A stretch of 64,000 bases of DNA from Sulfurimonas sp. (GTDB lineage Bacteria; Campylobacterota; Campylobacteria; Campylobacterales; Sulfurimonadaceae), in the NCBI RefSeq assembly GCF_028713515.1, contig NZ_JAQTOD010000004.1, positions 162,485-226,484 on the forward strand, read 5' to 3'. The notes under the pieces are model-generated. The model had not been told where the DNA came from. It did no database searches and saw only the letters and a program-made list of their open reading frames with translations. A program made the position numbers and the translations under genes. Shown piece by piece: positions 42,401 to 48,709 of this stretch; position 1 is the stretch's first letter, and each line of letters starts with the position of its first letter.

Positions 42401-44255
42401 TGTCAAAGGAAATAGCGCTATAGACTTTACAAAAATCAGCGGTATGGAAGTTATAGATTTAACAAACTACACCGGCACAACATTAACAACAAACAATACA
42501 ACTGGAGAAACAGTTAAAATCAACTCTGCATACACCTCTATAAATACAGGTGGAGGAACAGATCAGCTCTATATTACAGCTAATGTAGTTGATTTAAGTG
42601 CTACAACGCTTAGTGGAATTGAGAGTTTTTTTGTAGCAGCTGGTGCGACATTAACTATTAAAGCTTCAGATGTTTCTGGAAAAACCGTCAACGGAACAGG
42701 AATATTAAATGTTATCAATTTGGATGCAACCTTAGCGGCAAATTTTGCATTAGTCAATCCGACAATAACCCTAAATGTCGATTGGAACGCTACTGCAACC
42801 TATACCGGAAATCTAACAAATGTAGATGCCTTAAGTATTTCTGGTGGCACTATGACAGTAACTGACAATATATTAGGGAGTGTTCCTGTTAGTGGAGCTG
42901 GAAATATTACCGTTCTTGTAGATACAAATTCAAGTCAAAATTTCAACACCCTTTCACTAGGTGGCACAGAACTGATTCAATTCACGGCAAATTCAACATT
43001 TAGTGGTAATTTTCAAAACTCGATAGTGACGGTCAACGGCGGTGTAACTCTAACAGCCGATGCTTCGGTGCTAAGTGCCAAAATAGTAGGTGGAGCAGGT
43101 GTAGTTACTGTCACTAATTTGCAAAATACATTAGCAGCCGACTTTACTAATATTACAACGACTACCATCAATGCAATATGGGCTGGCACAACGGCTACAT
43201 ATACAGGTAATCTAGCAAATGTTGATACGCTAAGTATCTCTGGTGGAACAATGAGTGTGGCTGATTCAATACTAGGAATAATAGCTGTAAGTGGCGCAGG
43301 AAACCTAACTGTAAACGCTGATGATGCCTCTTCCAACTTAGCAAATATAAATATTGGCGGTATATTGACGATAAATGACGGAACTACGGGACTAACGCAA
43401 ACTTTAGTAGGCTCTGCAAACAGTGATGTGTTCAGTCTAGATAATAACGATGCAACTTCTAATGGTGCAAATGGAGGTGATATCTACAATCTCTCAGGCG
43501 CTACAAATATATCTGACTCTGGCGGTAGCGGAACGGATATTATAAACATGATGGCAAATAACATTGACTTGAGTGGTAAAACTATCACTGGGATAGAGAC
43601 ATTAGCTCTTAGTGCTACAACTGGAATAACGCTTAATGCCACAGAAGTAGCAAGTTTTACAAGCATCACAGGAAGTGGTAATTTAAGTGTAAATTCTGCT
43701 CTTAATGGAGCAATTAATTTATCATCATATTCAGGAAGCGTGACACTTAGTGATGCAAATGGCAAAAATGTAACTCTTGGTTCTGGGGATGATACAATTA
43801 GTACAACAACCGGTGGAACTGTAAATATGGGCGGTGGTAACGACCATCTAACGCTAGACTTTTCACATATTAGCAGTTTAACTATGGATGGTGGAGCTGG
43901 TGCAGATACTATATCTTTGGGTGGGCTTTTAAATGGAGACAACATTTCAGCTGCAACTTTTAACAATATATCCAACATTGAAACACTTGATATTTTATCT
44001 TTGGGCGCTGGTAGCAATATGACAATTGACTTTGCAGCATTAGACTCTATTGCAACAAATTCAAATTCAATCAATTTAAATATAAATAGTGCAGCAACAG
44101 CGTCATTAAATAGCTTGACAGAGGTATATCTATCAACGGACATAGGACATACTACAAATCTTGCAGTAGCTGGTTCTTGGACAACTAGTAGCGCCGCTAC
44201 TTATGATGTGGTTAATACAGCAGATACATTTACCCTGCATGTATTAACGGTTTAG
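30405..44255 (+). CDS. giant RTX-repeat (hemolysin-type calcium-binding) surface protein or adhesin, type I secreted
   Basis: 4616 residues, predicted to be secreted by the adjacent type I system and displayed at the cell surface. The N-terminus has no Sec signal; residues 1-110 form a compact module ('NVNIYLRSGDELHSGINLSS', 'GTDVVATMPNGGKITFIALG') of the kind seen at the start of large T1SS adhesins. After a Ser/Lys/Asp-rich linker (~120-200), nonapeptide repeats of the GGxGxDxLx type run from about residue 450 to 3740 and reappear near 4460. They alternate with 'DYS..........NIENIIGSNFADT' modules. Residues ~3080-4440 carry S-layer-like strand repeats. The C-terminus (TYDVVNTADTFTLHV) suits a T1SS signal. 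I found one cysteine only (residue 2625). Adhesin versus S-layer-like role is unresolved. Transporter genes follow after seven bases. Confidence 0.93.
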   Translation: MANQPQISYGKSNISLKDMPKAGENVNIYLRSGDELHSGINLSSAKYQIVGTDVVATMPNGGKITFIALGMMAFEENPPTVKLPDGSTFDVAQILNRVENIVEAPKDSILTSGEIFIKSEDVTQSEELKTKSNDEVIKDYNAYYVDPQPNIKPQDEIGPKEKSGKYLEAPTDFTSSQNNTSSFNKKNDFTETQSKSKDNIADVSAALSFDLGFYQVKVQEDATSIAPSLKILGGTGSALGNVSKTSAAQFQSETLDYRSDSHKQVITADNPTYVGDDFLTKLVRINVSQPVGFGITTIDIAGLSGAFTILNSDGTSASGASGNWSLSLATGTTSGFTSSKTDGGEVIEFYVKYLTQSSDLVLGQDYLMKTTLTSEFNISNVPPIQQTNIVTPDLDTLISYKDVGVIVKDVESESDYNYTGQYSAGFVLDDKPNGNIIYTGKQDSTVTGGLSVDTIYGNIGNDTLDGNKGNDTLSGGAGNNILDGGLGTADTVSYDFVTKYSDDFLFANGGVNDPLTGLPYVNDSKGVVVDLQLGSGVGKTVYDTTVDTTTGELTLDITDSLSNIEYVIGSKFDDTLRGDGLNNKLQGGEGNDTLDGRGGVDWLDGGAGNDWLIGSTNDYMIDGGDNTDSVDFSDNSNGVIVTLNNSANGTIGNVGGTAATTIIKNVENVAGSQFGDTITGDNLNNLLIGGYDHTAVAVTPNDDTISGGAGADTIVGDVMIDSVVIGTIYAGSDLLNGGSENDVIYGDSAPLLSNTEVEVLADQSVEYIRNIDTDATLATVYGGNDTLMGGAGDDYLNGGSGFDTVDYSSSLGKVYVNLNINSAIGEGTDQLFNIENIIGSMSMLGDTLVGNSLVNTIIGSSGGDTLSGLGGNDTLDGKLGSDWADYSYSSGVVIDLSTALSGSGIVLVTDTDKLISIENIIGSNFADTMTGTAGVSNTFLGNGGNDTFFAFGDGDKFDGGSGSDSVDYISALSGINVTLGSSSGSDELVSIENIYASLNQDTLIGDSNDNILDGRDQNDTLNGMGGNDTLLGGSGNDTLIGGSGADTLDGGTGQDMADYSASNSVIVNLATGLASDGFGSTDTLISIEIVKGSLFNDQMSGSTASDTLIGSGGNDTFFASLGSDIYYGSNFGIMSDANSDRVDYSVALAGVDNIFADLSTNSVYLRAGAVTLSTDALYSIEEIYGTTGNDTMIGGSGASNTLYGGDGNDTLTGNIDGDVLDGASGINLADYSARTQNLTADLSLSSKNIFITGTIPSITNSDTLANLQNLTTGSGNDKLTGNSADNILIGGAGDDTFVGGAGDDTFIGGTSTISDSGNDTANYSGALFGIDANLATGTVVGNAATEGTDTLYGIENIIGSALDDTLRGKIGVVNTLSAGGGNDTIYANLDGDYVDGGTGINRADYSSEGSSISVNLNSAKANYTATPLVYDTLVNIQNATAGSADDTLIGKTGTINTLQGGAGNDLLTGNLDGDLLDGQANADTADYSSSVIALTVDMGAQSIAQTGSSTAKDYFSNIEKLQTGSGSDTFTINTVFDTASYTLDGGAGIDVLDYGAISESINVSLNGATYTNVIVGATGLHDEVIRNIEDIKGSKGNDSIAGDALNNKLYGNEGNDTLDGGAGSDVIYGGVDNDLIVGSIDGASDFYYGDSGIDTIDYKAVAANITLTAGTTVVDSSATIGTDILNGIEIFDSGSGDDILTAGTADMSIYGNLGVDKISGGSGADLLYGDNIGNTHTTFDGSNTIAGGAGNDTIYAGDSGDIMRGDAGNDTIFGGAGVDILDYVTNNIAIAALLNSGIINGDGSDIVDTAAIEILRSGAGADVISGADAGVLATIYVGSGNDIINGGALAEKLYGEAGNDTIRGGGGIDTVYGGVGNDLIYGNIDGDTIYGDNGAGNVVGTSDTLDFSDITSATNLVIDMSAQSTTGATVNTNASIFFEIENVTGGAGDDTLYGDSSANTLRGGAGTDTIFTSAGVDYIDGGSGIDSVDFSAITTASININLSTLKIIDDGYGNIETIQNVENINGGNFATGDTLYGDGLSNIIYGNLGADTISGNDGNDLLYGDNATNSNGASDGKNSIDGGSGNDTLYAGDAGDLLLGGIGDDTLYGAAGADTLVGGLGNDTLNGSGGIDIADYRAATAKVVIASVSANPNDITDLTTGLLSGVEGTDIITNSVEIIYGSSGYGDTISGNANNNSLYGWGGNDILSGGLGDDVIYGGAGDDTVAGNEGDDTLVGGDVIGTLSGWDTVDYSADTAGITINLTAGTATGTSSGADTLSGFSKVLGSSFADTIAGNVGADDLRGNGGDDWFTMSAGNDTIYGGTTSETIGDTVDFISATTAGVIANLATNNASGTDFGTNVIYEIENVSGSNFNDTITGDVNANTLIGRALNDTILAGLGNDIIYGDDNSGASVDGVETGNDSLYGQDGNDTIYSGLGNDSLWGGNGNDILYGGSGDDYLNGQSGINILYGNDGNDTFELSDSTATNTIIGGAGTDIISFYYAGSAVTVNLGTLSSNQATGGAGAVNFTEALENVSGSGYNDVITGNALANVISANNGNDTVYGSGGIDIIYGGAGADKLYGDIAAPIISDGGNTIYGGEGNDTIYGGLGNDTIFGDDGGSYAVACDDTIVAISGSDGGDVIDGGQGTDTADYTAVANAINVTLNGAIVATVNVVGGDNDTVVRIENFIGGSGNDTITGDNGANYLNGGLGNDTIIGGGGNDILTDSSGTNTFAGGAGNDTITGTGATASWLDYFIDGINEGASTNLSTTTSQVISASRGSDVIVGVNNITGSAYNDNFYGNSSVNTINGGAGDDTIEGYGGNDILDGGSNSAVGDTVSYQLENKINVTLADGGVATTVQVWNGSNWTTENDTISNFENIMGSNSANSSLNSDTIAGNSSGNTILGYVGDDSLFGGGGNDYIDGGSDNDIIAGGAGIDIIYGGNGNDIIRGGGTAYNNGSADSSSDTLYGNAGNDTLYGILDGDTLYGGDNATAFNGSDVINYSELVAGKAVYVDINATAGSSLAQLVGTPLVTDTIYGFNSVVGSDGNDTIVGNINSNLISAGVGNDAIYFSSIAAISSVVNAGSDNIDMGSGDDTLYTFISELTSGDIINGNSGNDTIVFRDGGTISDTTKFSNVSNVEYVQFADVANTISLDTTKLNDVTLLGGSLNDTFNYAMANFDNHDIINGGAGTNKIAFTTAGTLTDLMLSSISNIQNIQLANGINSVAVDVSSVGGGLATLYASTSGGTNTYNYSLSNLTSADKIVGGGASTTDIVQFLDAGTVADDTRFSGLSLIDQIRLANGTNSFNIGATNEVNLSNVSIMGGAGIDTFVYASAALVDGTANAKLIGSGGNDILKITGASAIVDANLAGFIGISTLDLNAYTNSITLGLNATAMGLTTIDASSNATAISINASAMTTAVTINAENVVGGIYLGGTSAGDILNINSVLNGQNASSITAIETININANTTFTGDLTGVTALNIAAAKTVTLDASAITGDTASVANNGIMIVNNAVTGSTYSGLTYSGAGVLQVNGSGGNDILNFNANVTSYTGTITLNGGAGDDTITGTAKNDTIFGGAGNDTLTGGAGSDYLDGGADDDTYRFTAVADISADTINDTGGGTDVIFMDAALNFDLSGIAVTGVEGLKFYQGATAQTLTISKAQAALYTDFIGSASAINTLIATGVTTSLDMDTSKNYTNVDKVVINASTSSAGITLKGASGVSNSITGGTGNDTIVAGTQADTLLGGSGNDTYQIISTNLTSADIVTDSSGTADVLQIIDAGATIIDVQLTNVTGVEILKLGAGSTATLGAEANNGGTGFKGVDLSAGGTNVINNSTITNITLTGGAGNDTLNISGGVAIDASKITNTEELNITSGASAISSTFGGTAPVVTISSGATLSSTNSATISGKTVNINGTLTSTAINATDLSHVSLNSGATANLTLSAGGVLDVSVAGFTKDNGGVLKINGNTGAETITIDSAKFGTNVGDAIADGGGTDTLIVKGNSAIDFTKISGMEVIDLTNYTGTTLTTNNTTGETVKINSAYTSINTGGGTDQLYITANVVDLSATTLSGIESFFVAAGATLTIKASDVSGKTVNGTGILNVINLDATLAANFALVNPTITLNVDWNATATYTGNLTNVDALSISGGTMTVTDNILGSVPVSGAGNITVLVDTNSSQNFNTLSLGGTELIQFTANSTFSGNFQNSIVTVNGGVTLTADASVLSAKIVGGAGVVTVTNLQNTLAADFTNITTTTINAIWAGTTATYTGNLANVDTLSISGGTMSVADSILGIIAVSGAGNLTVNADDASSNLANINIGGILTINDGTTGLTQTLVGSANSDVFSLDNNDATSNGANGGDIYNLSGATNISDSGGSGTDIINMMANNIDLSGKTITGIETLALSATTGITLNATEVASFTSITGSGNLSVNSALNGAINLSSYSGSVTLSDANGKNVTLGSGDDTISTTTGGTVNMGGGNDHLTLDFSHISSLTMDGGAGADTISLGGLLNGDNISAATFNNISNIETLDILSLGAGSNMTIDFAALDSIATNSNSINLNINSAATASLNSLTEVYLSTDIGHTTNLAVAGSWTTSSAATYDVVNTADTFTLHVLTV
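31740..41660 (+). repeat. RTX calcium-binding nonapeptide repeat region within the giant protein
   Basis: The stretch encodes dozens of GGxGxDxLx motifs, for example 'GNDTLDGNKGNDTLSGGAG' near 31790 and 'GNDTLLGGSGNDTLIGGSG' near 33480. They are interrupted every 80-110 residues by 'DYS...V.V.L......GTD.L..IENI.GS' modules. In characterised RTX proteins these bind Ca2+ and fold outside the cell. A nearly exact 27-base tandem duplication is visible at 34272-34298 and 34299-34325. Confidence 0.9.
42642..43340 (+). repeat. tandem ~133-codon repeat near the C-terminus of the giant protein
   Basis: Two units start at 42642 (residue 4080) and 43041 (residue 4213), exactly 399 bases apart. Compare 'NVDALSISGGTMTVTDNILG' in the first with 'NVDTLSISGGTMSVADSILG' in the second, and 'VPVSGAGNITV' with 'IAVSGAGNLTV'. 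The protein is more conserved than the DNA, so the duplication is old or selected. These are probably stacked beta-strand modules beneath the secretion signal. Confidence 0.75.
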
Positions 44256-44262
44256 GATTTAA

Positions 44263-46383
44263 ATGGAAAAAGCACTACCAATAAACAAACAAAAAGATGA
44301 GCTACTTTTGTCTTTTAAATACATTCTTGATTTTTACTATGGGGATGTAGAACTAAAAACTATCAACAACATTCTCTCACACGGCAGGGCACATACAGAG
44401 ATAGAAGATTTGAGATATGCCGCAAAAGATTTTGGACTAAATTTTGAAGAAGCACCTATATCCGCAGATATTATATACTCTCATATCTTCCCTTGTATTG
44501 TCACTGGTGGTGATAAAAAAGCAAAAATATTTCTATCGCTTACTGATGGAGTGGCTGAAATACTTGACTCATTTAGTAAAGAAAAAATAAAAATGTCTCT
44601 TGATGAGCTAGTGTCAGAGTTTGACACACTTCTCTATTTTTATAAAGATATTGAACATAAAAATATTTTAACGCACGAAGAGAAGGGCAAGAATTGGTTT
44701 TGGACTCATCTACTAGATGCAAAATCTGATATTTTAAAAATAGGGATTTTAACTATTTTTATCAATATTTTTATCCTACTTGTCCCTTTATATGCCATGA
44801 ATGTTTACAATCGTGTTATCCCAAATTTCGCTACAGAGACGCTGTTTGTGCTCACAATTGGCATAATTATTATCTTTGTTTTTGACGCCATTTTTAAAAT
44901 GGTTCGCGTATATATACTAGAGAGTATGGGAAGACGGATTGGGAGTGTGCTGGAAGAGGAGATGCTAAAGAGAGTGCTTTTGATTCAGAGTCAACACGAC
45001 CATCTTCTTGCAGGTTCAAAAGCAAATCTTTTTAAAGAAGTTGCTCAAGTTAGAGACTTTTTTATGTCAAAAAGCATAGTTTTGGCACTGGATTTACCTT
45101 TTGTTTTTTTAACTATTTTTGTTATCTATCTTATATCCCCACAAGTAGCTGTTATAACTTTTTTGTGTAGTTTTATCATTGTGATTGTAAATCTTGTTTT
45201 TCAAATCCCAATTTTTGCCCTAGGTAGAAAACTTTTTCACGATGGACAGGTTAAACATAACTACCTTTTTGAGACCATAAAAGGTATTGAGACGCTAAAA
45301 CTTACAAATGCAACAGCTAGAAGATTATTTAAGTGGCGTCAGATTGTTAATTTTTACAACTATATGAACCTCAAAATTCAGATGCACACAAATATGGCGA
45401 CCAATATTTCGTATGTCGTTATGCAGATAGCTACGGTTTTAACACTAGTTGTTGGAGTTTACCAGATACAAGAGAAAAACCTCACAATAGGTGCGCTTGT
45501 TGCCCTTGGACTTCTAGTTGGTCGAGGAATTGTCCCTATTGTAAACATATCTACACTGCTAAGCAAATACAAAGAGTTTAAAGAGGCACTAGAGTCACTA
45601 AATAAGTTCTGGCATCTACCACTAGAGACACAAAAATCAATAGATTTAGGGATAAAAAGACTTCGAGGTGATATAGAGTTTCATGGTGTATCTTTTACTT
45701 ATGCAGGTTCAAAACATCCATCAATGGAGGGCGCTACATTTAACATAAAAGCAGGAGAAAAGGTTGGCTTTATTGGACCAACTGGCGCTGGGAAAAGTAC
45801 AATTTTACGACTTTTAACAGGGCTTGACTCCCCACAATTAGGAACTATTTTTATAGACGGACATGAGATAAACACTATCCATCAAGTTGAGCTACGGGAC
45901 AATATTGGGATTATGCCACAAGAGCCATTCTTGTTTAATGGCACACTAAAAGAGAACATTGAGATTGGCAAAAATATCGGAAAAGATATGCTCATTAAAC
46001 TCTTGGCCATGACTGGACTTGAAGCACTTGTTAAGCGCTCTGGCGAGGGTGAGAATTTTCAAGTGGGTGAGGGCGGTTCTCGTCTTTCGGTTGGACAGCG
46101 CCATCTAGTTGGACTCGCTCGCTCACTTATAAGCGAACCTTCAATTTTAATTTTAGATGAACCAACTACTGGTATGGATGTAGGGCTTGAAAAAGAGATG
46201 ATTCAACATCTTAAACCTATTGTTGCTGATAAAACACTAATTTTGATAACCCACAGATTTGCAGCATTAGAGTTGGTTGATAGAGTTATGGTCGTCAACA
46301 ATGGCAAAATTGTAGCGGATGGGGCGAGGGATGACATCTTAAGACAACTTCAAACACCAAGCCAAAAGAAGGCCGAGTCATGA
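44263..46383 (+). CDS. type I secretion ABC transporter with degenerate C39-like domain (LapB/HlyB type)
   Basis: 706 residues. Residues 1-130 form a C39 peptidase-like domain without the catalytic cysteine, as in exporters of unprocessed RTX substrates. A six-helix transmembrane domain follows (about 155-440; e.g. 'LVPLYAMNVYNRVIPNFATE'). The ATPase domain has Walker A 'GPTGAGKST', signature 'LSVGQRH' and Walker B 'ILILDEPT', with the H-loop in 'ILITHRF'. It powers export of the giant protein encoded seven bases upstream. Its end overlaps the adaptor gene start (ATGA), so the two are translationally coupled. Confidence 0.95.
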   Translation: MEKALPINKQKDELLLSFKYILDFYYGDVELKTINNILSHGRAHTEIEDLRYAAKDFGLNFEEAPISADIIYSHIFPCIVTGGDKKAKIFLSLTDGVAEILDSFSKEKIKMSLDELVSEFDTLLYFYKDIEHKNILTHEEKGKNWFWTHLLDAKSDILKIGILTIFINIFILLVPLYAMNVYNRVIPNFATETLFVLTIGIIIIFVFDAIFKMVRVYILESMGRRIGSVLEEEMLKRVLLIQSQHDHLLAGSKANLFKEVAQVRDFFMSKSIVLALDLPFVFLTIFVIYLISPQVAVITFLCSFIIVIVNLVFQIPIFALGRKLFHDGQVKHNYLFETIKGIETLKLTNATARRLFKWRQIVNFYNYMNLKIQMHTNMATNISYVVMQIATVLTLVVGVYQIQEKNLTIGALVALGLLVGRGIVPIVNISTLLSKYKEFKEALESLNKFWHLPLETQKSIDLGIKRLRGDIEFHGVSFTYAGSKHPSMEGATFNIKAGEKVGFIGPTGAGKSTILRLLTGLDSPQLGTIFIDGHEINTIHQVELRDNIGIMPQEPFLFNGTLKENIEIGKNIGKDMLIKLLAMTGLEALVKRSGEGENFQVGEGGSRLSVGQRHLVGLARSLISEPSILILDEPTTGMDVGLEKEMIQHLKPIVADKTLILITHRFAALELVDRVMVVNNGKIVADGARDDILRQLQTPSQKKAES

Positions 46384-47648
46384 GCAAAATGATGCTTGAG
46401 AAAAAATGGAATTACTATATTACAGTTATACCAATAGGGCTTTTTTTTACAGTCTCTTTGATTTGGGCAACATTTTCTGAGATAGATGAAGTTGTTAGAG
46501 GAGATGGGAAAATTATTCCATCAGGTCAAACTAAGATATTGCAACACATGGAAGGCGGAATTGTTTCAAAGATTTTGGTTAAAGAGGGAGATAAAGTCTC
46601 TATAAATCAACCAATGTATCAGCTTGAACAAGCATCATTTACGGCAGATTTAAATGAAAAAGATATAGAAAAAATCTCTCTAGAAGCAAAACAAAAAAGG
46701 CTTGAAAGCCTGATTTATGACAAAGAGCTCGTTTTTAGCGATGAGTTTAGTAAAAAATATCCACAAATAGTTCACAATGAGATGCAGATATTTTTTAGTG
46801 AAAGACAAAACAACTCTGAGCGACTAAATGGTGTATCTCAAAAAGTAGAACAGAAAAAATATGAGATTCAAGATTTGGAGATGAAGCAAAGAGATTTAAA
46901 GTCAGAGCTTGATGTGGCGAGTGAAAACAGCTCCATTTCAGAGCAGTTGATGAAGTCAGGTGCTGGCTCAAAGAAAGAGTATTTGGCTGAAATGGGTAAA
47001 AAACAAAATCTCATCACACAGCTAAATGGAGTTAAAAACCAGATTCCAGTAGCCAGAGGAAAGTTAAAAGAGGGACTGTTTGAGCTTGGCGCAATCAAAT
47101 CAGAGATAAAATCAAAAGCTCTTAATGAACTACAAGAGACAAGACTAAAACTAAGACAAACTGCCGAGCAAAACGAAGCGAGCGTTGATAGAACCAACCG
47201 ATTACTCATAACTTCTCCAGTCAATGGAATCGTTAACAAGCTCTACTACTACACAATCGGTGGTGCTATAAAACCTGGAGAGAAAATTGCAGAAGTGACG
47301 CCACTTGAAGATGGATTTATGATTGATGCAAACATAAAAGCATCAGACAGAGGTAGAATCTGGATTGGGCAAAAAGCAAGTATAGATATTACGGCTTATG
47401 ATTATGCAAGATATGGCAGAATTGAGGGAAAACTAATCTCAATTAGTCCAGATAGTTATACAAATCAAAAAGGCGAAATTTTATATAGCGTTAAAATAAA
47501 AGCATTTAAAGACAATCTAGGTGCAAACCTTCCAATAATGCCGGGTATGGAAGCTGGTGTGAATATTATCACCGGTAAAAGAACAGTTTTGAGTTATATA
47601 TTTTTCCCAATAAAAAGAATGGGTCAAAACTCTATGCTTGAACCATAA
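46380..47648 (+). CDS. HlyD-family periplasmic adaptor of the type I secretion system
   Basis: 422 residues: a single N-terminal transmembrane helix (YYITVIPIGLFFTVSLIWAT), the split biotinyl-lipoyl-like domain ('GQTKILQHMEGGIVSKILVK' and 'LLITSPVNGIVNKLYYYTIG'), and a long helical hairpin between them. The beta-barrel at the C-terminus includes 'PGMEAGVNIITGKRTVLSYI'. It links the ABC exporter in the inner membrane to the TolC-like channel encoded at 50945. The genes between 47702 and 50955 interrupt the classical exporter set, which is unusual. Confidence 0.95.
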   Translation: MSKMMLEKKWNYYITVIPIGLFFTVSLIWATFSEIDEVVRGDGKIIPSGQTKILQHMEGGIVSKILVKEGDKVSINQPMYQLEQASFTADLNEKDIEKISLEAKQKRLESLIYDKELVFSDEFSKKYPQIVHNEMQIFFSERQNNSERLNGVSQKVEQKKYEIQDLEMKQRDLKSELDVASENSSISEQLMKSGAGSKKEYLAEMGKKQNLITQLNGVKNQIPVARGKLKEGLFELGAIKSEIKSKALNELQETRLKLRQTAEQNEASVDRTNRLLITSPVNGIVNKLYYYTIGGAIKPGEKIAEVTPLEDGFMIDANIKASDRGRIWIGQKASIDITAYDYARYGRIEGKLISISPDSYTNQKGEILYSVKIKAFKDNLGANLPIMPGMEAGVNIITGKRTVLSYIFFPIKRMGQNSMLEP

Positions 47649-47655
47649 TAAAGAA

Positions 47656-47672
47656 TGATTTTGTTACAATCA
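47656..47672 (+). promoter_or_regulatory. possible internal promoter or small inverted repeat before the Cache-like gene
   Basis: TGATT (47656-47660) and AATCA (47668-47672) flank TTGTTAC, and TACAAT (47665-47670) resembles a -10 box. It lies in the 53-base gap after the adaptor gene, the largest gap in the secretion block so far, and could give separate expression of the channel genes. Confidence 0.3.
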
Positions 47673-47701
47673 CACGACAGCACAAAAATAAAGGATTCTA
47701 G

Positions 47702-48658
47702 ATGTTTAGTATGATATTGAAGTTTCAAGCTTTTTTAGAGAGAATGAAAAAAAATAAAGGCTTGTGGTTTAGTATACTAACACTTACGGCACTTCTTGGT
47801 ATAGTTGGAACACTTACATATCTCAATACAATGACAAACAGAGCCGCTAAAAATCTATACGAATCAACAAATACTAGTTATTTTCAAAATCTAGACTCAA
47901 GACTAACTGCTTCTTTAGAGAAAATAACTATTTTAGGAACAGTACTGTTAGATAATCAAGCTTTTATGGCGACTATGAATAGTGGTGTTGGAGTAAGTGG
48001 GCAACTAGAAAAAATAGCATCAGAAGTTAACAGTATTGGTAAAAACAAGATAGAAATAACTCTCTATAATAAAAGTGGAGCAACTTTAGGCTCTTCAGCT
48101 AAAGATATAAATGGTAGCGTAGAGTTATATGGCTCTAAAGCATTTCAGCAAGTAGTTAAAACCAATCAATTCATAAGCACTATCGAGTATCAAAATGGAG
48201 CAGTTTTCCTGAAGGCTCTTTTCCCGCTACAAAATGGGATTTTAGAGACAAAACAATCAATCGATTTTTTGGTTGAAGAGTATGACGCTAGAGATAAAAT
48301 ATTTCAAGTTCTTATGGATAAAGATTTTATTGATATGAAAAATGTACAAAAATTTGCCTATAAAAAGATTGGTAAATCAGAAATAAGCGTTCAAGAAAAA
48401 GTTGATGAGGATTTTTTAGAGCAGATTCAAGATTTAGATTTTGATAAATTGATTAAAGATAAATATATTCTCACTGATGAAAATTTTATACTCGCGAGAC
48501 CTATTTTAGATGTAGAAAACAAAAAAGTTGGGGTGATTTTAATAAGCGAAAATATACTTAAGCGAAATGGATTGCCAAATATGACAAAAAGTATTAGCAC
48601 TGGAATTACAACGGCGGCAATGGGACTTGTGGTTGCGCTACTAGTGCTTATGATTTAA
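47702..48658 (+). CDS. sensor-only membrane protein with a Cache-like periplasmic domain
   Basis: 318 residues: TM1 near 20-40 (LWFSILTLTALLGIVGTLTY), a ~240-residue periplasmic region, and TM2 at the extreme C-terminus (TAAMGLVVALLVLMI). The periplasmic part reads like a Cache domain of chemoreceptors: a long first helix ('YFQNLDSRLTASLEKITILG'), 'IEITLYNKSGATLGSSA' and 'ILARPILDVENKKVGVILIS'. No HAMP, methyl-accepting, kinase or GGDEF part follows, so any signal must pass to a partner in the membrane, most plausibly the MotA/MotB-like pair encoded next. That coupling is inference. Confidence 0.78.
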   Translation: MFSMILKFQAFLERMKKNKGLWFSILTLTALLGIVGTLTYLNTMTNRAAKNLYESTNTSYFQNLDSRLTASLEKITILGTVLLDNQAFMATMNSGVGVSGQLEKIASEVNSIGKNKIEITLYNKSGATLGSSAKDINGSVELYGSKAFQQVVKTNQFISTIEYQNGAVFLKALFPLQNGILETKQSIDFLVEEYDARDKIFQVLMDKDFIDMKNVQKFAYKKIGKSEISVQEKVDEDFLEQIQDLDFDKLIKDKYILTDENFILARPILDVENKKVGVILISENILKRNGLPNMTKSISTGITTAAMGLVVALLVLMI

Positions 48659-48709
48659 AAGTGGCTATTCAAATAAACTTAAACATCATTAAAAGGCAAT
48701 ATTAAAATT

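Noticed and set aside
43484..44143. Long open frame on the minus strand opposite the C-terminus of the giant RTX gene (similar ones at 41657-42406 and 42569-42757)
   Set aside because: These are antisense shadows of a Thr/Ser/Gly/Asp-rich repetitive gene. Their translations are low-complexity hydrophobic strings without start signals or family motifs.
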